Assembly: GCA_027858855.1 (NCBI GenBank)
Contig: JAQIBV010000058.1
Coordinates: forward strand, 1-64,000
Reading direction: 5' to 3'
From: Spirochaetota bacterium
Lineage (GTDB): Bacteria > Spirochaetota > UBA4802 > JAFGJZ01
Length of the DNA stretch: 64,000 nucleotides
Shown here piece after piece: positions 16,710-25,680 of the stretch (positions are counted from its first letter, which is position 1; each line of letters opens with the position of its first letter). Position numbers and translations under genes: made by a program. A model generated the notes under the pieces. It saw nothing but the letters and a program-made list of their open reading frames with translations, had not been told where the DNA came from and ran no database searches.

Positions 16710-18961
16710 TGCGCCCTCCGACTGTTTACCATTTTACTTACATACTCAATCAGACGCGGAACATCAATAATCAGTGCAACCTCACCGTTTCCAAGAATAG
16801 TCGCACCACTTATCCAATGCATATTATGGAAAAGCCTGCCCAACGGTTTAATAACAGTCTGAAATTCTCCAAGCAGTCGATCGACAACAAAACCGGCACG
16901 TTTGCGAGCATACTCTACAATAACAATTTTGTTCTTATTTTCACCTTGTGAACCATGTTGCACCTCATCAGAAGACTTTTCCCCCATCGCAACACCATAA
17001 AAGAGCTCCTGTAGACATAAATATGGAAGAACTTCACCACGCAATGTAAAGAAATCCCCCCCCTCTTTGTCATCCTGATTAAATTCAACATCAGTACATT
17101 CAAGAACCATATCCAGTGGAAAAACATATTTCTGTTTTTCTACCGTAACCAGAAAACCGTCAATAATTGCGAGAGTTAAAGGTAAGTGGATACGGATAGT
17201 TGTTCCCTCACTCTCCTTAGAATCGATATCAACTACTCCACGCAAAGAGTCAATATTCTTCTTTACAACATCCATACCGACCCCGCGTCCCGAGATATCG
17301 GTAACTTGAGCTGCAGTTGAAAATCCCGGAAGCATAATCATATTCCAAAGAGTCCTATCATCAACTGTTTGCCCCGATGCCAGTAGTCCATTTTCAACAG
17401 CCTTTTTATATATCTTCTCACGAGAAAGCCCCTGACCGTCATCAGAGACTTCAATAACAATACTGCCGCTCTCGTGAAACGCGTTAAGGTTGACAATAGC
17501 TTTTTGCTTCTTACCATTCGAAACCCTCTCTTCAGGTGTTTCAATTCCATGATCCAGAGCATTACGGACAATATGCATCAGAGGATCCTGTATCTTCTCA
17601 ACAAGCGTTTTATCGAGTTCCGTCTCACCGCCATTAATAACAAGATCTACTTTTTTATTCATGTCACGTGAAAGATCATGTACTGTTCTTTTAAATGAAG
17701 AGAATGTCTCTCCGATCGGAACCATTCTTATATACATTGTAGAGTCACGAACATCATCAACCAGGCGTGCCATCTGTTCAACGGCCTCAGTAAGATCGGA
17801 ATCTTCCAGTTTTGCGGTACGCTGTTTTATATTTGCACCGGATATAACAAGTTCACCAACAAGTGTTATTAGTTGATCGACCTTATCCGCATCAATTCTT
17901 ATGGAACGTTTTCTCTGCTCCTCTTTGACGCGATTCTCTTTCTGTTTTTCAAGCGCAGCCTCCATAATTGGCTGAGAAATCATCTTTTCAGTTAACATAA
18001 CTTCACCAAGAAGAGGGCGACCACCTGTGTTAAGGCTGTCTGATTTTTTACTGTGTTGTTGAAGATTCAGAGCCTCTTCAAGTTCAATTTTGGTCAAAGT
18101 ACCAGATTGTGTAAGAATATCACCAATCTGAACAGCTGACTCTGGTAAATCGGCTATAAGCTGACAATAGTGTTCGACCTCAGAGTGAGGAGGCAGGATA
18201 ATCACAGTACAATCATCTGTTAGAAATTCGAAAACCTCTAATATTTTTGTTTTATCAACACCACTGGCAGCATCAAAATCAATTTCGAATCCTATATAAC
18301 AGATTTCTGGATTGAAATCCTTAAACTCAGGAATCATCTCGGTTACAGTAATAAGATTCTTTATTTCACCGATGTTTTTTAAATACACTATAAACGAGAA
18401 GGGATCCAGCCCTGTTGTGAAAACATTTTCTCCGAACCGCAGTGAAATATGCCAATACTTGCTTTCGACTCCGGGAGCAGTTGAACTCTGATCTCTTTGT
18501 TTGTCTGCTTCAGGTTTTTGAATTAAAGGTTTTTTTGGTATAGAAGAGGAAATTGAATCATTCGAAGTCTGTTCATCTTCAAACCCACGAAGTTGTTCAC
18601 TGAGAAGCTCTCCTTGACGAAGATCATCATCTGTTAGTTCACGATCCTCTTCTGCATAGGATATAAGCAATTTCATATAATCATGTGCATCAAGTGCTGT
18701 TTCAACCAACTCAGGTGTAACTGTAATTTCAAATTTTCGCACACCATCAAGTACGTTTTCAAAATTATGCGCAAAATCCGTTACCTCCTGATATCCGAAC
18801 ATTCCAGCAGACCCTTTGATTGTATGCACCTCCCTGAAGAGTGCATTAATAAACTCTATATCATGAGCATTATCAACCAGAGTAAGCAAATTTTCTTCTA
18901 TTCTTTGCAGGTTTTCACGGCTTTCAAGAAAAAAGACCTTTTTCGCACTATCGAGATTCAT
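16706..18961 (-). CDS. cheA: Chemotaxis histidine kinase CheA with an extended middle region
   Basis: 751 residues. HPt domain with phospho-His46 (FREVHTIKGSAGMFG); a middle region at about 165-345; dimerisation helices; HATPase with N-box IVRNALDHGIETPEER, G1 VSDDGQGLS and G2 ISGRGVGMDVV; C-terminal CheW-like domain. The middle holds a P2-like alpha/beta module and then two similar helical units, IGDILTQSGTLTKIELEEAL and LLGEVMLTEKMISQPIMEAA, resembling the N-terminal repeats of GspE/PilB ATPases. It overlaps cheW by ATGA and the upstream STAS gene by 14 bases. The duplicated module may be a docking surface. Confidence 0.95.
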   Translation of the reverse strand: MNLDSAKKVFFLESRENLQRIEENLLTLVDNAHDIEFINALFREVHTIKGSAGMFGYQEVTDFAHNFENVLDGVRKFEITVTPELVETALDAHDYMKLLISYAEEDRELTDDDLRQGELLSEQLRGFEDEQTSNDSISSSIPKKPLIQKPEADKQRDQSSTAPGVESKYWHISLRFGENVFTTGLDPFSFIVYLKNIGEIKNLITVTEMIPEFKDFNPEICYIGFEIDFDAASGVDKTKILEVFEFLTDDCTVIILPPHSEVEHYCQLIADLPESAVQIGDILTQSGTLTKIELEEALNLQQHSKKSDSLNTGGRPLLGEVMLTEKMISQPIMEAALEKQKENRVKEEQRKRSIRIDADKVDQLITLVGELVISGANIKQRTAKLEDSDLTEAVEQMARLVDDVRDSTMYIRMVPIGETFSSFKRTVHDLSRDMNKKVDLVINGGETELDKTLVEKIQDPLMHIVRNALDHGIETPEERVSNGKKQKAIVNLNAFHESGSIVIEVSDDGQGLSREKIYKKAVENGLLASGQTVDDRTLWNMIMLPGFSTAAQVTDISGRGVGMDVVKKNIDSLRGVVDIDSKESEGTTIRIHLPLTLAIIDGFLVTVEKQKYVFPLDMVLECTDVEFNQDDKEGGDFFTLRGEVLPYLCLQELFYGVAMGEKSSDEVQHGSQGENKNKIVIVEYARKRAGFVVDRLLGEFQTVIKPLGRLFHNMHWISGATILGNGEVALIIDVPRLIEYVSKMVNSRRAQ

Positions 18962-19337
18962 TACTGGGCTCTCCTTTCACTATTTTCAGACCGTATTTAA
19001 AATCAAATTTTTCACGATCCTCTTTTTTAACGACAATACGATCCCCCAATAAAGCAGCAGCTCCATACAAATCTATGTACTTTAATACCGGTAATGAGTG
19101 AGAAATGTAGCTCACCCTTTTTTTTATCCTTGTTGCATCTTTTTTAATCGCTACCAGTAGCTGGAAAAAAGAGGAATCAACTTCGTCCACTCCGGCCAGA
19201 TTCAAAACAAGATGATCTGTGACGAAATAGTGCTCATCAAGAAATGTTTTAATCTGCTGAGCATTGTATATTGTGCAATCACCTATAACTTTTATTTCAG
19301 TTTCAGCACTGCTCTTTGAAACAATAGCAAATTCCAT
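18948..19337 (-). CDS. STAS-domain protein, first gene of the che operon
   Basis: 129 residues. A STAS fold is visible: ETEIKVIGDCTIYNAQQIKT, LVLNLAGVDEVDSSFFQLLV with the D-S-S site (Ser55), and a final amphipathic helix; a 25-residue basic/acidic C-terminal tail is extra. The ATG at 19337 has AAGGAG six bases upstream, better than a GTG at 19352. Its end overlaps cheA, so it belongs to the chemotaxis operon. STAS proteins are known in some chemotaxis clusters, but the partner here is unknown; it may connect partner-switching signalling to CheA. Confidence 0.8.
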   Translation of the reverse strand: MEFAIVSKSSAETEIKVIGDCTIYNAQQIKTFLDEHYFVTDHLVLNLAGVDEVDSSFFQLLVAIKKDATRIKKRVSYISHSLPVLKYIDLYGAAALLGDRIVVKKEDREKFDFKYGLKIVKGEPSNESR

Positions 19338-19601
19338 TCTTTGCTCCTTCACCGAAAATTTGATAAAACTTATTGACCCGGTTGTTCACTTCGAGTACAA
19401 TTCTATAAAAACAGTCCAGTTTTAATCATTTTTTTATAAGACGTTTTAAATTTTTAAGCAATGATTTAAGATCATAATACGAATACTATAAGATATTATA
19501 CAGGTAAAAATGATTCATGGCAAGATTACTTTTACAAACTGACCTGCTTTTTTGATAAATGATTATTTTCACAAACTTAGAGCGATAAAAGAGAGGTGAC
19601 A

Positions 19602-20120
19602 ATGCGAATTATCCGGTTACTGTTTACTTTTTTAATTATTGTGATAAATTTCGAAGTAGTATCTCAAAACAGTAGTGATAGTATTCAAGAAGACACTTCT
19701 TTTCTTACAGACAACTCCCTATTAATACCAGAAAATCAGCAAATCATTCGACAAAATCTTATCAGTGAAGCCAAAAAACATATCGGACTTCTTTATCGTT
19801 ATGGTGGAAACAGCCCTAAAGGTTTTGATTGTTCGGGTTTTACACAATATTTATATAAAAAACAGGGAATAAAGTTGCCACGAAGTTCAAAAAATCAGTA
19901 TGAAAGTGGGGAAAAAATTGAGATTGAGACGATCCTCCCCGGAGATCTTCTCTTCTTCTTCATAAAAAAACCGGGAGTAATCTCTCATGTGGCTATGTAC
20001 ATTGGCAATGGTAATTTTATCCACTCCCCAAGTAGAGGCAAACGAATAATGATCTCCAGCATTACAAATGATAATTACTGGATAAAAAGATATATCGGAA
20101 CAGCAACATTTTTAGAATAG
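19602..20120 (+). CDS. Secreted NlpC/P60 cell-wall hydrolase
   Basis: 172 residues. An N-terminal hydrophobic segment (about 3-18) acts as a signal or anchor. The NlpC/P60 papain-like domain follows with Cys77 (FDCSGF), His129 (SHVAMYIG) and His141 (FIHSPS), plus the typical LPRSSKNQY substrate loop and LPGDLLFF. It should cleave D-Glu-meso-DAP peptide bonds in peptidoglycan in the periplasm. The ATG at 19602 is preferred over a GTG two codons upstream, with AGAGG as ribosome site. It is single-gene with a perfect terminator immediately after. Confidence 0.92.
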   Translation: MRIIRLLFTFLIIVINFEVVSQNSSDSIQEDTSFLTDNSLLIPENQQIIRQNLISEAKKHIGLLYRYGGNSPKGFDCSGFTQYLYKKQGIKLPRSSKNQYESGEKIEIETILPGDLLFFFIKKPGVISHVAMYIGNGNFIHSPSRGKRIMISSITNDNYWIKRYIGTATFLE

Positions 20121-20122
20121 GT

Positions 20123-20162
20123 AAAAAAGAAAGAGACTCCTTGTGGAGTCTCTTTCTTTTTT
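20123..20162. terminator. Bidirectional intrinsic terminator
   Basis: Perfect 18-base arms, AAAAAAGAAAGAGACTCC against its complement, with a TTGT loop. The U-tract after the stem terminates the NlpC/P60 gene on the plus strand; on the minus strand it could back up transketolase termination. Confidence 0.92.
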
Positions 20163-20194
20163 ATGGGTTACTTACTAAATAATTAAAAGTTCAG

Positions 20195-20220
20195 GATCCT
20201 CAATTTTTTCATTGAGGATC
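20195..20220 (-). terminator. Hairpin downstream of the transketolase genes
   Basis: GATCCTCAAT / ATTGAGGATC with a TTTTTC loop, 12 bases after the transketolase C-subunit stop. The tail lacks a continuous U-tract, and a strong terminator follows 30 bases on. Confidence 0.6.
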
Positions 20221-20232
20221 ACAAATTATAAT

Positions 20233-21186
20233 CTACTTGTTTAGTGTCTTCTTAACAGACTCGACAAGATCTTCTGCACGAAGCTTATACCGCTCCTGAA
20301 GGTAGGCAAGATCACCTACTTCACCGAAAAGATCGTCTATACCAAGCCGTGTAACCTTGGTTGGTCGACTCTCTGCAAGATATGAGGCAACTGCCGATCC
20401 AAGACCATTGGCACGCTGTGCATTTTCAAATGTGACTATTGCATCGGTTTTTTCTGCATATGAAAGAACAAGTTCCTCATCAAGTGGCTTGATAGTATGA
20501 AAGTCAAGAATAGCGGCGGATATACCGGACTCTTTAAGAATTTCATGAGCCTTCAAGGCCTCTTTTACCATTACCATTCCTGCAGTAATAATCGTAACGT
20601 CGGTACCATCACGCAGAACTTTACCCTTACCAATTTCAAATTCTTCAGAAGCGTCATAAAATGTTTCAGCACCCTTACGGTGAATTCGAAGATAACAGTT
20701 TCCATGCATGTCTGCAAGTTGCTGAGTCAGCTTGTACATGGAAACACGGTCAGAGGGCTCTACAACTGTCAATTGCGGCATTGTTGTCATAAGGCCATAA
20801 TCACCAAATGACATATGCGTACCGCCATTATAAAGAGCTGTAATACCGGGGTCAGAACCCACAAGTTTAACATTCTGAAGTGCATAATTACATGTAATAT
20901 AAAATTGATCATACGTTTTTCGTGCTGCAAACGCTGTAAAGGTATTAGCAAAAGGAATAAAACCTGAAGCAGAAAGTCCGCCGGCAATTCCAACCATGTT
21001 GCCTTCCGCGACTCCACAGTTAAAGGCTCTTTCCGGATATTTTTCAAAAAAAGGCTTTGTGCCGGTAGCAGACATGAGGTCAGCCTCAAGCAATACTATT
21101 TTTTCGTTTTTTTCAGCAGCATCCACAAGCGCCTGCGTATAAACAGCCCGCATATCTGCAATTTCGAGTACTTTATCTATAGTCAT
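20233..21186 (-). CDS. Transketolase, C-terminal subunit
   Basis: 317 residues covering the pyrimidine-binding and C-terminal domains of a split transketolase. Recognisable are MRAVYTQALVDAAEKNEKIV, the catalytic Glu region NCGVAEGNMVGIAGGL, the TFTAFAARKTYDQ segment and the final Rossmann-like domain. With the N-subunit it forms a ThDP enzyme moving two-carbon units in the pentose phosphate pathway. The start at 21186 has AGGGAG upstream and follows the N-subunit stop by two bases. Split transketolases are common in anaerobes and spirochaetes. Confidence 0.93.
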   Translation of the reverse strand: MTIDKVLEIADMRAVYTQALVDAAEKNEKIVLLEADLMSATGTKPFFEKYPERAFNCGVAEGNMVGIAGGLSASGFIPFANTFTAFAARKTYDQFYITCNYALQNVKLVGSDPGITALYNGGTHMSFGDYGLMTTMPQLTVVEPSDRVSMYKLTQQLADMHGNCYLRIHRKGAETFYDASEEFEIGKGKVLRDGTDVTIITAGMVMVKEALKAHEILKESGISAAILDFHTIKPLDEELVLSYAEKTDAIVTFENAQRANGLGSAVASYLAESRPTKVTRLGIDDLFGEVGDLAYLQERYKLRAEDLVESVKKTLNK

Positions 21187-21188
21187 AA

Positions 21189-22031
21189 TTATTCTCCCTG
21201 ACACTGTGTAAGAATTTTAATAGCCTCTTCGGCTTTTGCCTTATCAAAGGACATGTTATGATTACCGACTATGCCTTCACCATAACAGAAACCTTTTGAT
21301 TTTATGGTATCCAGAATAATCATACTTGGACGCTCTTTTATTTCCTGAGCATTTTTTATAGCACGGTCAAGCAGACGGAAATCATGGCCATCAACACGCT
21401 GAACATGCCATCCGAAACCTGTCCATTTTGAGTTCAAATCATCAATTGACATGATATCTTGAGTATATCCATCAATTTGCTGTTTATTATAGTCTGTAAA
21501 AGCTATAAGATTACCAAGTTTTTTCATAGATGCAAACATTGCCGCTTCCCAGATCTGCCCCTCCTGGCTTTCGCCGTCACCAATGATGAGGTATGTGTAG
21601 GCGTCTGTAAACCCCTTTAGAGTATCAGCCAGAGTCATTCCTATAGCTGCAGAGGCTCCGGTTCCCAGAGATCCGGTTGTCATATCGATACCGGGTGTTC
21701 TATTCATGTCACAGTGGCTGGGAAGATGAGTGTCCCCATGATTAAGAGTGTAGAGCCATTCAGTAGGGAAATATCCCTTATCAGCAAGAATTGAGTAAAG
21801 AGAAGGTCCGGCATGTCCTTTTGACAGAACTACACGATCTCGCCCCTCTTTTTGAGGATTTTTCGGATCAATATTTTTCAGAACTTTGTAGTAAAGAAGA
21901 GTCAGTACCTCAACAATCGACATTGCACCACCTATGTGCCCAACTCCCAGGTGTCCGATAGCGTCGATAGTCATTTTACGAATTTCAAAAGCTTTTTTCT
22001 GTAATTCTTTAACTTCATTATCTTGTATCAT
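21189..22031 (-). CDS. Transketolase, N-terminal subunit
   Basis: 280 residues, the ThDP pyrophosphate-binding domain of a split transketolase. The ThDP motif GDGESQEGQIWEAA runs to the metal-binding Asn about 28 residues on (TDYNKQQIDG). GHLGVGHIGGAMS and VLSKGHAGPSLY are also diagnostic. It is the first gene of a two-gene operon with the C-subunit. The ribosome site is weak (TAGGT). A possible promoter lies 35-60 bases upstream. Confidence 0.93.
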   Translation of the reverse strand: MIQDNEVKELQKKAFEIRKMTIDAIGHLGVGHIGGAMSIVEVLTLLYYKVLKNIDPKNPQKEGRDRVVLSKGHAGPSLYSILADKGYFPTEWLYTLNHGDTHLPSHCDMNRTPGIDMTTGSLGTGASAAIGMTLADTLKGFTDAYTYLIIGDGESQEGQIWEAAMFASMKKLGNLIAFTDYNKQQIDGYTQDIMSIDDLNSKWTGFGWHVQRVDGHDFRLLDRAIKNAQEIKERPSMIILDTIKSKGFCYGEGIVGNHNMSFDKAKAEEAIKILTQCQGE

Positions 22032-22350
22032 TGTATATACCTAAATAAATTTATTTTTAAAAGCAGTTAAAAAAAGATCACCCATTATGTCAATAGGGAA
22101 AGTAAAAAACCTTAATTGCAATTATTTTTAAACTTAACTATTTCTTCCCTCCCACTGGAGGCGGGGGAAGAGAATACTCTTATTTACTAATATTCTTTAA
22201 TTTTATCTGATTTTAAAATTACTCGACAGGATGGCGTTTAAAAAAATCTTTATGACTTTATTACATTATTGAAGAAAACAGCAGCTGAGATCCGGTAAAA
22301 AATCTTTAGATGTGAGGTTTTAGGGTTTAATTTTCTGACATTTTCCTGAT
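22032..22350. other. Spacer between flgJ and the transketolase operon
   Basis: 319 bases with no supported gene. A candidate transketolase promoter lies at 22065-22093 and a C-rich/G-rich imperfect hairpin at about 22146-22172 (CTTCCC / GGGAAG). The flgJ-proximal half shows no obvious terminator. Confidence 0.5.
22065..22093 (-). promoter_or_regulatory. Candidate promoter of the transketolase genes
   Basis: Minus-strand TTGACA (22088-22093), 17-base spacer, then TTAACT (22065-22070). The -35 is perfect and the -10 poor. Confidence 0.4.
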
Positions 22351-22716
22351 TTAGCTTAACTGAGTATAAAGCATTTTAGCAATTCCCAGATCAGAATTTT
22401 TAGATACGGACTTGGCATACTCATCATACAGAAGATCTTCAAAGATCTTTTCTGCATGTCCACCGTTTAACAGCTCACCTTTATGAACGGTTTTCCTCAT
22501 CTCGTTTAACATCTGACCTACAAATATTGATTCGAACTCAATACAGGTATCCCATAATTTCTTGTCACGAGGGCGTTCATTCTTGTTGATAACCTCTTTG
22601 AACTCCTCAACAAAATTATTTTTTGTATCCTTTTCAGAATTGAGCCGGTTCATTGAGTCAATTAGGGTCTTCCCCTTAACCTGCGCGTACTGTTCTGCTC
22701 CGACCTGCTGTATCAT
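22351..22716 (-). CDS. flgJ: Rod-binding protein, FlgJ N-domain homologue
   Basis: 121 residues. The C-terminal 70 residues match the rod-binding domain of FlgJ: LWDTCIEFESIFVGQMLNEM, the gap, then GGHAEKIFEDLLYDEYAKSV and LGIAKMLYTQL. The muramidase domain found in proteobacterial FlgJ is absent, as in spirochaetes and several other phyla. It follows flgI by 14 bases and is the last gene of the flgG-A-H-I-J operon. It is probably a rod cap or scaffold in the periplasm; no Sec signal is seen, consistent with type III export. Confidence 0.88.
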   Translation of the reverse strand: MIQQVGAEQYAQVKGKTLIDSMNRLNSEKDTKNNFVEEFKEVINKNERPRDKKLWDTCIEFESIFVGQMLNEMRKTVHKGELLNGGHAEKIFEDLLYDEYAKSVSKNSDLGIAKMLYTQLS

Positions 22717-22730
22717 TTGTTACACCCCAT

Positions 22731-23726
22731 CTATTTTATAATCAATTCCGCATGAAGAGCCCCGGCATCATGCAGTGCTTTGAGTACCGAAACAATATCT
22801 GAAGCTTCAAGCCCGGCGTAATTCAAAGCCTCTACAACATCCTTGACTGTAGTTGACTCCTTAATCAGAGCCGCTCCAACAGGTTGACGTTGCCCTCGTA
22901 CACTTATAGTCAGACCGTCTTTCGAAACAACCGATTCAGACACCTTGATGGCTCCCCCCATAACAATAGTTCCCTCTTTTTCATTTATCACAACACGGGC
23001 GCCATAGTCGGGAGTAACCTCCATATCTTGTACTCGAGCAATAAATACTGAAAAATTTATATTATCGGGAATTGTGAATGTAATCTTACCATTCTGATTG
23101 ATTACGGGATTTGCCTCAGGATACTCTTCCCTTACCTGCTCGGCTATCTGATTGGCTAATGCGAAATTCCATTCGTTTAAAACAAATGTAACCATATTTT
23201 CAGTCGAGAAAGTTGTTTCGATGTCACGTTCTACTATTCCACCATTCGAAATCAATGCTACTGTTCGCAATTTTCGGCCGGTTCCTGCCGACTCCGCAGA
23301 AGAGACACGACCTTGTGCCACGATATAGGTGTTGCCGTCTGCACCCTTCAGCGGAGACTGTATCAGCATTCCACCCTCAATTGACTTTGCATCACCAATT
23401 GAAGAGACGGTTACATCTATGCGGTCACCCGTACGAACCATCTCGGGAAGAGAAGCTGTTACCAGAACAGCTGCAACATTTTTAGATTTTTCCATATCAT
23501 CTTCATCAAGACCAAGATTATTCAATAAATTTCGTAACGAAGATTTAGTGACATTGATACGGGAATCACCGGTTCCCTGCAAACCTACAACCAAACCATA
23601 GCCAAAAACCTGGTTCTCCTTAAGGCCGTCAATATAAGAGAGATCCTTCACCTTAACAGAAACCTGTGCATTAATGGTCACCGTATAAAGAACAATCATA
23701 AAAACTGATATTACAATTTTTCTCAT
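22731..23726 (-). CDS. flgI: Flagellar P-ring protein FlgI
   Basis: 331 residues, somewhat shorter than the common 345-370. A Sec signal peptide (MRKIVISVFMIVLYTVTINA) is followed by the FlgI signature KVKDLSYIDGLKENQVFGYG, LVVGLQGTGD and VAAVLVTASLPEMVRTGDRI. The C-terminal domain includes the VVEALNYAGLEASDIVSVLK and ALHDAGALHAELII stretch. It forms the periplasmic P ring around the rod. Its ATG overlaps the flgH stop (four-base overlap). Confidence 0.94.
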   Translation of the reverse strand: MRKIVISVFMIVLYTVTINAQVSVKVKDLSYIDGLKENQVFGYGLVVGLQGTGDSRINVTKSSLRNLLNNLGLDEDDMEKSKNVAAVLVTASLPEMVRTGDRIDVTVSSIGDAKSIEGGMLIQSPLKGADGNTYIVAQGRVSSAESAGTGRKLRTVALISNGGIVERDIETTFSTENMVTFVLNEWNFALANQIAEQVREEYPEANPVINQNGKITFTIPDNINFSVFIARVQDMEVTPDYGARVVINEKEGTIVMGGAIKVSESVVSKDGLTISVRGQRQPVGAALIKESTTVKDVVEALNYAGLEASDIVSVLKALHDAGALHAELIIK

Positions 23727-24346
23727 TTTGTTAACTCATCCACCATTTTCTGAAGATAATCAGTAATAATCTGCTGCTTCTGCTGCTCGGTTAATTCTAC
23801 AGAGGCAGGTTCATCCTCTTCAAGAGTACGTTGCAAGTTAAGCCCTAATCCACGCGTTACACTGTTTATTGTTAATGCAAAATTCACGACATGGTCGGCA
23901 GAGATCGAATTGCCCTTTATGCTGCGCGGATGGACGCGACCTGTGACATTCATCTGATTTGAGACACCGTTAAAGGTGTATGATTTTGCTCCGGCTATAG
24001 TATAGGTTCCATCGTCCTGAAGATTGTTTACAGTTACAGCAACACGAAGTGCAATGTTTCCACGGCTTTCGACCTTTACACCATCTTGATGGGTAATATT
24101 TCTGTTGCTATTAACCGGAGGAAGATAGGCAGTTATGGTTGTATCGGGAATGGCATTTACGGATGAATTTTTACTGTTTTCGACGTTGAGGGTATAGCGC
24201 ATACGCGAAACATCATTGATTTCTACTACCAGAGTCTCGCCTATTACAAGATTCTGTTTCGGGGAATAAAGATTGCTTTCGCGCCACAGGGACTGTCCAA
24301 ATAAAACCGATGATGTTAAAATGGCTAAAATACAAAAAACTCTCAT
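23723..24346 (-). CDS. flgH: Flagellar L-ring protein FlgH, apparently not a lipoprotein
   Basis: 207 residues. The core matches FlgH: IGETLVVEINDVSR, VESRGNIALRVAVTVNNL, DGTYTIAGAKSYTFNG and VTGRVHPRSI. Typical FlgH is an outer-membrane lipoprotein with a lipobox Cys near residue 20; here the leader MRVFCILAILTSSVLFGQSL has only Cys5 and an ordinary signal-peptidase I-like FGQ site, so it should be a soluble periplasmic protein. That fits a spirochaete, whose flagella stay in the periplasm and need no outer-membrane bushing. It overlaps flgA and flgI by four bases each. Confidence 0.9.
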   Translation of the reverse strand: MRVFCILAILTSSVLFGQSLWRESNLYSPKQNLVIGETLVVEINDVSRMRYTLNVENSKNSSVNAIPDTTITAYLPPVNSNRNITHQDGVKVESRGNIALRVAVTVNNLQDDGTYTIAGAKSYTFNGVSNQMNVTGRVHPRSIKGNSISADHVVNFALTINSVTRGLGLNLQRTLEEDEPASVELTEQQKQQIITDYLQKMVDELTK

Positions 24347-24846
24347 CCACCAACCTCAACTTTACGATTTTCAAGCAAAACTCCCTTCAATTGCTTACCC
24401 CTTTTGTTAATTCTTACAGAAACCTTATCTCCGGGTCTGGCTCGAACGAGTGAAACACCGGTAGTCTCTATAACTATGCCGTTTCTGATAATTATAATAT
24501 CAACAGTATCGCCTCTTTCAACAAACGAGCTCTTTTTTGTGGATCGTCCCTTTCCATCGAGGGGCAGCATTCTAACAGAAGTGCCGAAGACGGTTCCTTC
24601 TATATTATTTTCAGATAATAGAGACACAACGGTCTGTTTGCTGATGTACCCATTTTCCATATGTTTCTGTAATATTTTTATGTCATCAGGTTTCACCTCA
24701 CCTGTGGATGCACCTGATATCTGAGCGATATCAGACAGTGTTACTGATGAGCCGTCACTTTTTACCGAAGAGTGAAGGAAAACTTTAACACCTGCACTCA
24801 ACGGAACAGACATTAACAATATAACTGTTAATATGAGGTTACGCAT
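24343..24846 (-). CDS. flgA: Flagellar P-ring assembly chaperone FlgA
   Basis: 167 residues. It has a signal peptide (about 1-18) followed by an N-terminal domain with SSVTLSDIAQISG and a C-terminal SAF-like domain with VERGDTVDIIIIRNGIVIET and PGDKVSVRINKRGKQLKGVL. FlgA is the periplasmic chaperone that guides FlgI polymerisation around the rod. The start overlaps the flgG stop by one base (TAATG), and its stop overlaps flgH by ATGA. Confidence 0.92.
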   Translation of the reverse strand: MRNLILTVILLMSVPLSAGVKVFLHSSVKSDGSSVTLSDIAQISGASTGEVKPDDIKILQKHMENGYISKQTVVSLLSENNIEGTVFGTSVRMLPLDGKGRSTKKSSFVERGDTVDIIIIRNGIVIETTGVSLVRARPGDKVSVRINKRGKQLKGVLLENRKVEVGG

Positions 24847-25640
24847 TATCGTTTCAAACCAATAGCAGTTGCAAGCATTGAATCAGATGTTTGAATTGCT
24901 TTAGAGTTTGTTTCATAGGCTCGTTGTGCAACAATCATGTTAACCATCTCTTCTACAACCTGAACATTTGACATTTCAAGAAACCCCTGATGCACCTTTG
25001 CCATACCGTTCATGGCTGGTTGTCCTGGAATCTCCTCTCCTGAAGCTCCAGTTATTTTAAAGAGGTTCTGACCGACACTCTGCAAGCCGGCGGGATTTAC
25101 AAAGCGATATAATTCTATCTGACCAACATCAGTAGGCACATCATCACCGATCAAATTAACCGTAATTCGTCCATCCTGACTAATGTTTAAGGTTTCAGGC
25201 CGGAATTCGTCAGGAAGTACAACTGGAGGATCAAGAAAATATCCATTAGAAGTGACAATCTGGCGATTAGAATCTATCTTGAATGTTCCATCACGGGTAT
25301 AGGCTTCTGATCCATCATACAATCTGACTTTAAAGAACCCCTCACCCTCAAGAGCCATATCTGTTTTGTTTTCTGTCTGTTGAAGTGAACCCTGTGTAAA
25401 CATCTTCTGGGTTGCGGATACCTTAGCACCATGTCCTACCTGTATTCCGGTTGGAATCTCACTGACTTCTGTAGCCGGTGTTCCTGCTAAAAGTACTGTC
25501 TGATAAAGCAGATCTTCAAATTCTGCTCGCTGTTTTTTGAATCCTGTAGTATTAACGTTTGAAAGATTATTTGAAACAGTATCAATATTAAACTGCTGGG
25601 TCATCATTCCGGAAGCAGCAGTCCACAAAGATCTCATCAT
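24846..25640 (-). CDS. flgG: Distal rod protein FlgG
   Basis: 264 residues, normal FlgG length. The N-terminal rod motif MMRSLWTAASGMMTQQFNID with VSNNLSNVNTTGFK, the middle MALEGEGFFKVRL and YTRDGTFKID, and the C-terminal SNVQVVEEMVNMIVAQRAYE plus ETNSKAIQTSD are all present. The start at 25640 is supported by AGAGGTG. It is exported through the flagellar type III system. It is the first gene of the five-gene operon driven by a sigma-28-like promoter about 40 bases upstream. Confidence 0.96.
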   Translation of the reverse strand: MMRSLWTAASGMMTQQFNIDTVSNNLSNVNTTGFKKQRAEFEDLLYQTVLLAGTPATEVSEIPTGIQVGHGAKVSATQKMFTQGSLQQTENKTDMALEGEGFFKVRLYDGSEAYTRDGTFKIDSNRQIVTSNGYFLDPPVVLPDEFRPETLNISQDGRITVNLIGDDVPTDVGQIELYRFVNPAGLQSVGQNLFKITGASGEEIPGQPAMNGMAKVHQGFLEMSNVQVVEEMVNMIVAQRAYETNSKAIQTSDSMLATAIGLKR

Positions 25641-25680
25641 GGTTTCACCTCTAAGCGACATGTTTTAGACTTCTCTTTAC

